Positions 17,633 through 29,387 of a stretch of DNA of 64,000 nt are shown here, piece after piece (the stretch's first letter is position 1; every line of letters begins with the position of its first letter). Origin of the DNA: Nymphaea colorata (Eukaryota; Streptophyta; Magnoliopsida; Nymphaeales; Nymphaeaceae); assembly GCF_008831285.2 (NCBI RefSeq), contig NC_045141.1:21386848-21450847 (forward strand). The letters run 5' to 3'. Below the pieces are notes generated by a model. That model did not search any database, was not told the origin of the DNA, and worked only from the letters and a program-made list of their open reading frames with translations. The position numbers and the translations under genes were made by a program.

Positions 17633-19810
17633 ATGCATCGTCGTTTGGCCCTCACTAGAACAATCTCAACATTCATAAACCCCAAAAACCATCTCAAAAC
17701 CCCACTTTCCGACTCCCCACAAGCCCTCCTCCTCTTCTTGCCCTTCCGTTCTTCGCCCTTCTCCACCAGACCCCGTCCCGTCGGCACCAATGATCGGCCA
17801 CCTCTTCTCAGAGATGACGGAGTCTCTATTTGCGCGAAGTTATGGGTTGAAAACTTCAGAGAACCCGAGAAAAACGTCTACAATCTTTCGACGTACCTCA
17901 GGAGGCTGGAGTTGTGGGTTATAGCTTACCAAAAGGTCTGCGCTGACGAGACCGGCGCGTATATGCCCAAGAATTCGATTGACGATGCCGCATTTGAGGG
18001 CTTGATCTCTCTCCGTGATGCCGTACTTGAGAATCGTTTTAGGTGGGGCGCTAGGCTGGAGTTCTTCATTAGGTCTCCCAAGGATAAAACTGATTTAGAG
18101 TCGCTCTCAAAGCGGAAGGTTAGGACTCTTTTGACTACAACTCAACCTGCAGCTTTCCAAGATAGAATTGTGCAGGAAGTCCTGTTAATTATCCTAGAAC
18201 CTGTGTATGAGGCGAGGTTTTCGCAGAAATCGTATGCTTTTAGGCCCGGACGGAATGCTCATACGGTGTTGAGAGTGATCCGGAGGAGTTTCGCGGGCTA
18301 TCTTTGGTACGTGAAAGGGGATTTGAGCACGATATTGGATGGGGTCAAGGTCAGTATGGTGATCGGTGCTCTTATGAGGGATGTGAGGGACAAATTGGTG
18401 ATTGATTTGATCAAATCGGCGCTTGTTACGCCGGTGATTACTGGTCGGTCGCCAGAGGAGGACAAGAAGAAGAAAAAGAAGAGGAAGTATCAGAAAAAGA
18501 AGGTTTTAGCTGAAGATGAGCCTAAGCCTGACCCTTATTGGCTCACGTCTTTCTTTGGCTTTGCTCCTGAGGAAGCAGAGAAGGTGCCGTCATGGGGACA
18601 CTGTGGAGTCCTGAGTCCGTTGTTGGCCAACATCTGCCTTGATGAGTTGGATCATTGGATGGAAGGGAAAATCAAGGAGTTTTTCCGTCCGTCGAAGACA
18701 GATGTCATCTGGAACAGTCCCAGTGGTGTGGAGGAGCAGGGGAATACCTCCTGGCCTGAATTTGTTCCGACCAGTGGACCAGATAAAACAAGGAAGATGG
18801 ACTATATACGATATGGGGGACACATTTTGATTGGTGTGAGGGGACCTAGAGCTGATGCCGCTACTATCAGGAAGCAATTGATTGAGTTCTGTGACGAAAA
18901 GTATGCACTCAAGCTTGATAATGAGAGTTTGCCAATCGAACACATCACAAAAGGGATAATGTTCCTTGATCATGTCTTATGTCGAAGAGTTGTTTATCCA
19001 ACTTTGAGGTACACAGCAACTGGTGGGAAAATTATTAGTGAAAAGGGTGTGGGCACCCTTCTTTCAGTGACTGCAAGCTTAAAGCAATGCATTAGGCAAT
19101 TTAGGAAGCTTGAGTTTCTTAAGGGGGATCGAGATCCAGATCCTCAACCTTGTTTCCGAATGTTCCATGCAACACAAGCACACACAAATGCACAGATGAA
19201 CAAGCTTTTGGCAACCATGGCTGAGTGGTACCGTTATGCAGATAACAGGAAGAAAGTTGTGAATTTTTGTTCATATATCATAAGAGGGTCACTGGCAAAG
19301 TTGTATGCTGCTAAGTACAAATTACGATCTCGTGCAAAGGTGTATAAGATTGCGTCAAGGAATTTAAGCCGCCCATTGAAAGAGAAGAAAGGGCAGTCAC
19401 CAGAATACCATAATCTCATGAGAATGGGTCTCTTGGATTCTATAGATGGTCTTATGTTTACACGGTTATCTCTCGTGCCTGAGCCTGATTACACGCCCTT
19501 TCCAAAAGACTGGAGACCTGAACATGAGAGAGTTATCCTTGAATATATAAAACTGGAGAATCAAGAAACCTTAGATCAACAAAGGGAAACACTTAGGGAA
19601 GAAGGTCTTGTAACACCTCAGGATTACATTTCTATGCTTGTATGGAACTACAAAAAGAATGCTATCTTTGCAGATCGGTCCATGACAATTGAAGAGCTTG
19701 ACCAGAGGGCCAGAGAGATTCTATCTGGATCAGGTGACCAAGCTCTGAAACACAAGGATAAGGAGGACGAAGAGAATGCAGACAGAGTTACACTTGCTGC
19801 ACAAATGTGA
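17633..19810 (+). CDS. NMAT2: nuclear-encoded group II intron maturase, nMAT2-like, complete
   Basis: A 725-aa intronless gene for a plant nuclear maturase, which helps splice group II introns, mainly in mitochondria. The N-terminus (residues 1-45) is rich in Arg, Ser and Thr with few acidic residues, as expected of an organelle targeting peptide. A reverse-transcriptase-like domain follows: RKVRTLL and QDRIVQEVLLIILEPVYE near 160-195, FRPGRNAHT near 203-211, and GVLSPLLANICLDELD. The catalytic YADD box is replaced by Y394-G395-G396-H397, so polymerase activity is lost while the maturase role can remain. A Lys-rich insert lies at about 275-295. The maturase X region follows (residues about 500-610, with NFCSYIIRGSLAKLYAAKYKLRSRAK). 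No HNH endonuclease is seen. Assignment to nMAT2 rather than nMAT1 rests on length and remembered motif wording. The ATG at 17633 is the first in frame. Confidence 0.85.
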   Translation: MHRRLALTRTISTFINPKNHLKTPLSDSPQALLLFLPFRSSPFSTRPRPVGTNDRPPLLRDDGVSICAKLWVENFREPEKNVYNLSTYLRRLELWVIAYQKVCADETGAYMPKNSIDDAAFEGLISLRDAVLENRFRWGARLEFFIRSPKDKTDLESLSKRKVRTLLTTTQPAAFQDRIVQEVLLIILEPVYEARFSQKSYAFRPGRNAHTVLRVIRRSFAGYLWYVKGDLSTILDGVKVSMVIGALMRDVRDKLVIDLIKSALVTPVITGRSPEEDKKKKKKRKYQKKKVLAEDEPKPDPYWLTSFFGFAPEEAEKVPSWGHCGVLSPLLANICLDELDHWMEGKIKEFFRPSKTDVIWNSPSGVEEQGNTSWPEFVPTSGPDKTRKMDYIRYGGHILIGVRGPRADAATIRKQLIEFCDEKYALKLDNESLPIEHITKGIMFLDHVLCRRVVYPTLRYTATGGKIISEKGVGTLLSVTASLKQCIRQFRKLEFLKGDRDPDPQPCFRMFHATQAHTNAQMNKLLATMAEWYRYADNRKKVVNFCSYIIRGSLAKLYAAKYKLRSRAKVYKIASRNLSRPLKEKKGQSPEYHNLMRMGLLDSIDGLMFTRLSLVPEPDYTPFPKDWRPEHERVILEYIKLENQETLDQQRETLREEGLVTPQDYISMLVWNYKKNAIFADRSMTIEELDQRAREILSGSGDQALKHKDKEDEENADRVTLAAQM

Positions 19811-20199
19811 TAGAGGTTGCAGCTTTCTATATTTAGTTGTCAAGGTAATCCAGATCTTTCTTTCGTGAGTTGATTTAAAGTTTTCCGATGAAACTTTTGT
19901 TGGTGACCTCCCCCTTCATACTGTATAATGAAGGCTATGGGACTTATTGAAGCTTTTCATATTTTTCACCAAAGAAGACTTGGGTTCCACTATGATCATG
20001 ATTACCTTTTCCAATCTCCCCATTGCTATTGTGTTTCCATGTATTCTGCATTGTTCATGCGCCATTAGAAGCGTACCTTTTTTCTATCTGGTCGTCACAT
20101 TCTAGGGCAGCATGGAATCATGGATTATTGGTGTTGTAGATAGGATCAACTGACATATCTTCATGGTTGAGTTCAAGCAGTAGGGCAGACCTAAGTCCC
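19811..20199. other. nMAT2 3' flank
   Basis: AT-rich sequence after the maturase stop, probably its 3' UTR and polyadenylation region. Nothing coding is visible. Similarity to TGD4 begins somewhere after about 20200. Confidence 0.5.
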
Positions 20200-21686
20200 A
20201 CTTTCAATTAAACCATATAATTTGACAGTTGTTAGGCAGGAGACGATGCTTTAGGATTGTATGCACAACTTGTTTCTGTATTCTGCTTGTATAATATGTA
20301 GGAAGATATTGTTGACGCTACGTACAGATGAGGGTGGGTAAGGAAACATTCTGAAGCTATGTATTTGCTTAAAGCATTACATCTGACTGTTATAGCAACT
20401 CTGGACTTGATGATCCTGTACCTTTTCACTGCCTGCATATTCCTTATCTGGATACTTTATCGACTCATAGTATAGTTTTTTTAAATCACTTAGTATCTTG
20501 TTTCTTCATTACTTATGAACAATTAAATTGTCAGTTATCAATTCAACGGGTGAATATATTTGTAATTTTTAAATTAAAAAATTGAGTGTGCATTCACAAG
20601 GAACTTGTAGAATAAAATGTATAGTGGTGCATATATTCTCAATCATTCTCTAGTCAATCATATGTCTAATCTTTTCCTTCACTTGCTTCAGGCGGCCTGT
20701 GTGAAGGCATAAACAATGTAATGCATAAACATTTGCCAATCAATTATTTCCTGCTACCTTAGAAACAAATCTCATTGTGTTAGTTGCCATAACTAAAGAT
20801 CTTGTTTCCGATTGTCCCTGGTAATTACTCAAGTTTGTCCTTTTTTGCAGCTTCCATACCGAGGTCTTATATCTGAAGCAGCTCAACCTTAGCTATTCAT
20901 TGTAGAAATGGAGGGGAAGTGCTTCTGCTAATATTGGGATGGCGTCCCTTTTTCTGAATATGGCTTAAATTACAGTTATGATCTACACAGAGATGTTGAA
21001 TATCCTCAAAACATTTAAACGCAATGATGATATACATCTGTAATGCCTGACTAGTGTTATGAAGCTGCCTTTTCCTTATAGAAGAATATGCAAATCTGGA
21101 TTGGAAGAGAGAAACAACTTGATGGTGAGGACTAAAAGGTGAAAATGCTTGAGGTCCTCATCTGACTTGCGGTTGTTTATCAGCCATCTCAGGAATTATT
21201 GGTATGAAATGCCACTTTCAAAGAGGTTATTACAGAAATTGTGAACTGTAAAATTGTGTAGATGTCCATGACAAGCTCCAAAGGATTGGAATTTTGTGTT
21301 CTGTCTTTGTCTTTTTTTTTAGAATAAAAAGGCAAAAATGGATTACATAGTTATAAACATTGTAGCACATGTCTGCTTACTTGTTAAAGATACTTATTTT
21401 CAATTTCAAGACTAAAATCATGCAATTCAAGTTCCTTCTATAAATAATATGCATTAGTTTTCAAAATTGTCAAATGCTTGAACCTGTGGGGTGATAATGG
21501 AAAGTGGTGACACTTGATAATACAGCTCTGTTGATAAATATGGTGAGAATGAGAAGGCATTGAGATGAAGGCGCCGGGGGATCAAGCCCATAATCACAGT
21601 TTTAGCCATAGCTTTTGTTTGCTTGAATCAGATAAATCCAGGCTGTATGGCGTATGAGATGTGCTGATCTAGTACAAATGAATAAT

Positions 21687-21717
21687 AAAAAAAAATAATA
21701 ATAATAATAATAATAAT
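21687..21717. repeat. AAT trinucleotide microsatellite
   Basis: A run of about nine AAT/ATA repeats after an A-rich lead, inside the decayed TGD4 copy at the position of its third intron. Confidence 0.95.
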
Positions 21718-22631
21718 GCATGTGAAAAATGCTATCTACATTAGTCGGTGCTGCACTTTTGTGCCTTCAACTATTGGATTAATGGTCAAAATGGCAGGTT
21801 GAATGGAAGTTTGGATCTTATAGCTTTCTGTGGACATCGCATCATGAAATATTGTTATTTTGAGGCTTTAAACTTGCACCCTGTTATAGTTCTGGACAAT
21901 CCTGCATTTTGCTTACGCACGCAGTAGGAACCCCATTAATTATCACATATAGTCTTTGTCTGTTGAGTTTTTCTGGCAATTCCTCCATCCAAACTTTGGT
22001 TGACAGCTTCGTTTGACAATTAAATTATTTTTTTTCTGTATGTTCAGGTGTGGCTTCTGCAATCCAGTTGGTGCCAACATCAACTTACAGAGTGTGACTC
22101 AACCAGGCGAGTACATGGAGAGAGCCGAATATCTGATGCCTATTCGTATGTAGTGAGAAGATCCCTTTCAGTGTGGACACTATTTTTCCATTCCACTATA
22201 TCTTTCCAGCATGGGGAAGTTCTGGGTTAATGTTTTCCACTTGCCCTGCTTGTTGCTGGACGGGATATTTGTTCCGCTGCTGCTGCTTTTGCAGAGGAAG
22301 CCATATATCTGCTTTCTAAATGTTTTGAGCAGACCAACTAAGCGAGCCAACGGGCAAACCTATTAACACCGGCACACATGGTTATAATTTCAAGAGATCG
22401 AAGATTTTCTCAAGTTACTTGGGAGAGGTGCCATTTTAGTTCCAGACTGTAACTTATATGTTTAGCTCCATTTGGCATCAAGTCTTCTTTTTGTTTTCTA
22501 GCTTTTCTTCGGGTGTCTATTGGCAGAAATCTGACTTGCATCCTTTCGAGTGTACAGGTCTTCACATGGCATCACGACATTCTTTTAGCAGTTGAAATCG
22601 ACATGAAGTATTCTTGTGCATCACATTTATA

Positions 22632-23586
<955 letters not shown>

Positions 23587-23927
23587 ATGGCGAAGCTGAG
23601 GACGGCGATGGACTGTGCATTTTGGGACGTGAACTTGTCGTCGGCGGCGACGGTGGATGGGGTGGCAAGGGCCGTGCCCGGCGACCCGTTTCCGGTTGGT
23701 CTGGCGAGGGCGGGAACCACACTCAGAGCGCAGCAGCTCCCGGTATTCGCCAGGGGCTTCCCTCTAGGCCTCGTCCCCAACTTCTGTCCTCCTCTGCCCT
23801 CCTCTTCTTCTTGCACCGCTTCTGGCTCTCCCTCCTCCGCCGCGGCCTCGCTGAAGGACACGCACGGCTCATTCGCCCTCCAGACCCCTCTCTTCATCAA
23901 CCCACCTTCCTCCAACTGGTACTCTCC

Positions 23928-23960
<33 letters not shown>

Positions 23961-26900
23961 TCTGCTGTCGTGGTTCACGATTATCTCCGGCCTTCTCTGA
24001 ATCGCATTTTTGTTGTTATGTGCGAAATTTACGGTGTTTTGGCAATGTGTGGGATTATTTGGGCTTGCCGACTCTGTATTCTACGGTGACCGGAAAATGG
24101 TGTTCAGCAGATCCTCGGGATTGAGAATAGAGGGGACTCTCGGGCCATGCTTCATTTGCGGCCACTCTCCCGAATCACTACTCGGATTTGTTGCCCGAGT
24201 TATCGTCATGACTCTGTGCCGACTCGGCGAGTCAGTGGGGTAGCTCAGTCAATGTGGCTACTTTTCTCTTATTTTCCTTTTTGGTGTCTCTTTCGGAGCG
24301 AATTTTTCAAAGAAAAAACCTCTCTTGACCGGAAGTTGTGGACAGCCAGATTTGTCGGATCGATTTTGTTGGAACCGAACCCCAAATCTAATTTTGAGCA
24401 TCTCCCAAGCTCGGGAGTCGGGAGCACCCTCCAAATTGGATCCATACCCTTTTGTTTTGTCCTAATCATGTTTCCCGGACTCAGACCTGCGAATCAAACT
24501 TGTTCGGCGCCGCCTCAACGCGATGAGCTGTGGCCTATGGGTGTGCTGCCTTTGCCCTTGCTAACTCACTCCACTGTCCCAAATTGCTTTCTTTCATTCT
24601 CGGTTTTGAACCTGAATCCTGAATCGACTATGGACTATGGAGAACCATGCCATTGCCTTTTGAGTCAGGATGCGATAGCTTGGGTGTAGGTCGGCCTAGT
24701 TACCATGAACCTGGTCTGCATCTGCATCAAGTACGCAATCATGAACAGTAGCTTTTTTCAATTTAAAGTGACATCGAACTGCAGTGATGGTGATATAAAT
24801 TATGATGACGATTGGGCCTGCTGAAATTAAGTAACTTCGTGACCAGGATGGCATAAAATATCAGAAAAAAAAAAAGCTGAAGGAAAGTTGCTGTAACAAA
24901 TAGATATTCAAATGCTTCTGTTGAATGCTTACCCAAATTTGGTTGCTAAATTTTTTAGTAGAAGGCTGGAAGTAGATTGTCAGCTTCTTTTTGTTTATGT
25001 ACTTTTGAAAGCAATCTAAAAGAACAGCTCACTGCATTAGACAAGAAAATAAAATCAAGGACATGACTGTTTTCATTCACTATTGTCTCTAAAACTACTA
25101 AGCATGCCACTGAACACGCTTGTAAATGTTGTCATTCTCTGAAGAGTTCTCGACGATATAACTATCCACACCACAGATAAGCCTCAAAATTTACTGTGGG
25201 GATGTGGTTGGATCATTAACGAACCATGGATGTAAGTCCTTTTAGTGGGAAAAAATTGACATTCAACTGAGTGGGGCTATTAATCTTATCTTTCCCTAGC
25301 TGTGGTAAGAATGGCAAAATGACTTGAGAATTTTCCTTTCATTTCTCACCATAATTCTCTCGTCAATTGTTAACCGCAGAACTGCCTTGTCATGGCGATG
25401 GAAGAAAATCAAATTCTTTCTGAGCCTCACATTTGTTGTTCATCTTGCTTCATTGAAACGTGCTTCAGGAGCTCAAACTATACGTTAATTTAGCTTCTTG
25501 TCATGGAAGACATTCACCTCGTGGAAGGACATCAGGGGCTCTTTAATTTCAACCTAAATTACTGGGAAAATGCTGATCTGGAAGAAGATTTATAAGTTTC
25601 CTATCATTGAATGAAACAAATATCAAACAGGCTGGTGAGAAAAATCTGAGCTGGAGGCTTGGACTCACTATTCTCTCCTCCACCCTATTTTGAAGGCAAA
25701 ATTGTGTTGCATCTGGGGTGGTTGCAATACAACTTTCCCTTCCACCTGGCATTGGGCAGGTTTGTGCACCCAGTTAAGAGCAAATGGGATCCTTCCCACC
25801 AGATGAAATGAAATAGGGCCTAGAATGCTTTTATTGCTTTCACAAATTATGATATTTCCCAATGCTATAAAGAAGTTTTTGTTCTAACCAAGATCCAATA
25901 AATGCACAATTTTTTTCTATGGATATACCAAATGAACATTTTTCTCTATGCTGCATGTGATTTGATGTTTACGTTCCTAAGATGATGCAAACATGTTCCA
26001 CAGGACTAGTACGGCTGAATAAGGTTAGTCTGATGCTGAATTTTAATTATTTATTGTCATTTGGCAATCTTTATTTCACTTAATTTGTTAATTTAATGAC
26101 AATTTACTGTATCTTTTCACAGATGTTATTCTGTTTCTTTAGAAGTAATTGGCTCTCTTGAGCATTTGGCTGTTGGTTTGGTTGTTGTATTTCTCATACC
26201 TTCATAGCACTGGTGCATGTATCAGTCTTTCTGAGTTATATGCATGTCTAAATTCTTTCTTATTATTGTCTACATGTTATTTAGGTGGGTTACTTTGATG
26301 GCGCAACTTCGCCCAAAAAAATTGTTCACTTCCATTAAAGCTGAAGTTACTGGTGGTGATGAGCTGGAAATTCCTGGACTCATGAGTATTTTGAAGATTG
26401 TTTGTGATAAAACATTGTACGCTGCAGGGCTCTGTTCCCAGCTTCCTCTTACACCAAATTCATCTCTGGTTCTTAGTACAGAAGCTCATGGTGGGCAAGG
26501 GAAACGCTCCAAAGCCATCTACTTTCATAAGGTAGGCATAAAAAATTGCCGATTGCTAATAATTGCAAGGTGCAAAATTTGTGGTTTTATACTGTTTCAG
26601 TTTATGGAGGAACAAGAACGTTATTTTCTTAAAATTCAAGCAATAAGTATTGCGAGCATAACCATTAATGTCTGCCTTTTATTTAGTTCCCTAGTTTGTG
26701 AACGGTCATCAGCATCATCCCATAAAATTTTGGATTAACTGACTGTGCTTTCCTAGAGAGTTTCTTGTTTTATAATGTGTGCACTGGTGCTTATATTCTC
26801 AGTGGCTTTCTAGACAATCATGTCTAATCTTTTATATCACTTGCTTTGGTTAATACCTCTAGTGCAGAAGTTTTCGTATATCATTCATTTTGCTTTAAAC

Positions 26901-29159
26901 ACAGATTGCTCATGAATTGGCTAATGAGCTTGTCTGTAATTGTCTTGCTGATTACTCAAGTCTTCCATGTGCACAGTTTTCACATCATGATGTTACCCTG
27001 GAAGCAGCATGGCCTGAGCTCTTCATTGACAGAAATGGAACTTACTGGGAAGTGCCGGCTTCTGTATCCCTGGATTTGGCTTCCCTTGTTTCCAAGTCTG
27101 GCTTACGTTATCGTTTTGGTATACACAAAAATGGTGGACATCCTCAACCACTTAACACCACATGTCTTGATGTACCTGCATCCCTAATGCCAGGGTGGTG
27201 TGCCAAAGCTGCTTTTTCCTACGAGAAGAATATGGACATCTGGAGGGAAAAAGATAACCCACAGGATGCAATAGTGAGGACCAAAGAGCGAAAATTCTTG
27301 AGGATCCCATATGACATACGTATGAATGAACCTCATTCAGCTGTCTCAGGACTTATTGGTATGTGTGTTCGCTTTAAGAGACAAATTCTTTGCAGATTAT
27401 TAGGACTACAAAATTGTGTGGATGCTCCATGGTTGTCGAAAGGCAAACAAACTGGAAAACTTTCCAGTTTGATACTCTTCTTGTGGCATAGATAAAAGAA
27501 TTTAAAAGGTGTAGACAATAAACAATCAGGAAAATTGTGCCATGACTTGACAAATGAGAAATATCTTCTCAATATCTGAAGCTGAATCCCATGCAAGTGA
27601 AGGTTTTTTTTTATTGAACAATATACCCAGCAGTTGCTATATCATCAAATAGTTCAACATGGTGGGAGGTAATGAAAAGGAACAATATGTAACAACTTCG
27701 ATCTGTTGATTAATATGTATTAAGCATTTTCCCCATTTCCAACCCTTCCCAGACCACCACATTGGTCACCTGCATAGCCATGGACAGGGGGAGGGATTGA
27801 GAGGTAATTGAGGGCAAAAGTGACAGAATCAAGTCCCACAGGCGCAGGTGGTTCTGCAACTTGTTATGCAATTGAAGCATGCAAGATCTGAGTGTTCCTC
27901 ACTCATTAGGTGATCCGGTCCTTGACAAAAGCTTCTATCTGCTTATATATACTAAAGAAAGTGAAAGGGGAAACCTACAAATGGGAAATGGTATCTGGAT
28001 TATTTGGTTCTTCAATATGCATTGACTGTCTAGTCTAGTAGAAAGCGACATAGGCAAGCAGCGGCTGAAGTTTGGACATGGCTTTTCTGTTGATTATCTC
28101 AATTTTATCAATTTTTGCCAAAAAAAATATCTCTGTCTTGGTGGTTTAAGATTGTGCATACTCCAATTACATGAATCGTGCGCTTTTCTTCCCCTACACA
28201 TATGGTTTCTTGGTGGGAATTTTTTTCTTGTAAATAAAAAAAAATACATAAAAGCTGCTTCTGTCCTGCAATTTGTACCTAGAGTTGAGGCCTGCAACTG
28301 TATCTAAGAGTTTGCACGTCATTCATCACTGGCTGTTAAGATATTCTGATATATGAGATTGGAATTGAAGTTTGACAGGCTAACATGGAAACACCTTTTG
28401 AAGTTAGTTAAAATGAATCTAGGTTGTCTGTCCTTGACAAATATTTTTGACAATTGTTTTTCCTTTTTTGCAGGTGGTGCATGTGCAGCCTGGCTTGGTG
28501 GCAACATCAACTTATGTTGTAATCCAACTAAGCACTTAGGTGGAGAGAACCAGGGATCTGATGGCTTTCCATATTCATTGAGCAGATCCCCTTTTAGCGC
28601 AGACTTATTCGGTTCACTACGCTATACTTTGCAGCATGGGAAATTCAGAGAAAGCTTTTATGACTTCACGCGTCTTGATGCTCGCTTGGATATTTGCTCA
28701 GGTGCTGCATTTGCAAAGGGAGCAAGATATTTCCTCTCTGATATGTTAAAAAAACCAAGTGAGCGAAGGAAGGTGAACCCACTAGCATCACCAAAGCTTA
28801 ACATCATTTTTCAACAACAGGTACAAGACTTGAACTAGTTAGTTTACTCAAAGAGGGCTTCCTATGCCATGATTGAAATAGTTAGTTTACTTGAATTCCT
28901 ATGCCAGACATTCATTTTCTGCAAGCTTACTGGGGCACGTTTTCCTGCCAAATAACAGGTTGCTGGGCCAATTGTTTTCCGAATTGATTCAAGGATTTCC
29001 GCAAACTCTCCTGCAACTGGAAAGCACTTTCCTCATGTGGAAGATGTTATGTATAGCTTATGTTACTCGTTGAAATTACTGGAGTCTGGGAAGGTTGTAT
29101 TTTGGTATTCACCCAAGAGGAAAGAAGGCATGGTAGAACTGCGCCTTTTTGAGTTCTGA
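23587..29159 (+). CDS. TGD4: TRIGALACTOSYLDIACYLGLYCEROL 4 (TGD4), five exons, complete
   Basis: Encodes a 502-aa TGD4 protein of the chloroplast outer envelope. In Arabidopsis it binds phosphatidic acid and works with the TGD1/2/3 inner-envelope ABC transporter to bring ER-made lipid into plastids for galactolipid synthesis. Exons: 23587-23918, 26285-26531, 26977-27358, 28474-28820, 28959-29159; all junctions are GT-AG and the frame is continuous. Family marks include the N-terminal FWDVNLSSAATVDGVARAVP with PFPVGLARA, then TLYAAGLCS, AAWPELFIDRNGTYWEVP, SLDLASL, and near the end SPKRKEGMVELRLFEF, closing on a beta-strand-like terminus as in Arabidopsis. Cleavable transit peptide features are weak, as expected for an outer-envelope protein. 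Exon 1 holds a Ser/Pro-rich variable segment. The intron 1 donor lies seven bases before a CT/GT microsatellite. Length is slightly above the Arabidopsis 479 aa. Confidence 0.92.
23926..23962. repeat. (CT)n-(GT)n microsatellite at the start of TGD4 intron 1
   Basis: About eight CT repeats and about ten GT repeats begin within ten bases of the exon 1 donor (gt at 23919). GT copies in the run could act as decoy donors. Confidence 0.95.
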
Positions 29160-29344
29160 AATGTAGTTGCATGATTTCTTTGTGTCCAAGTTCAATTGGC
29201 ACCAGGTAAGCCTTTTTATGTTTTGTTTCTTGGCTTCCATTGGTGAAAAATTACTTCCTCTGAGTGTACAGGTTCACGCATGGCATGATGACATCCGTTT
29301 GGCAGTTGATGGAATGCATGGTGTGCAGCCATAATGTGCTACAA

Positions 29345-29351
<7 letters not shown>

Positions 29352-29386
<35 letters not shown>
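29352..29386. repeat. CT microsatellite after TGD4
   Basis: About 17 CT repeats preceded by nine C. It corresponds in position to the longer run at 22634-22720 after the decayed TGD4 copy. Confidence 0.95.
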
Positions 29387-29387
<1 letters not shown>

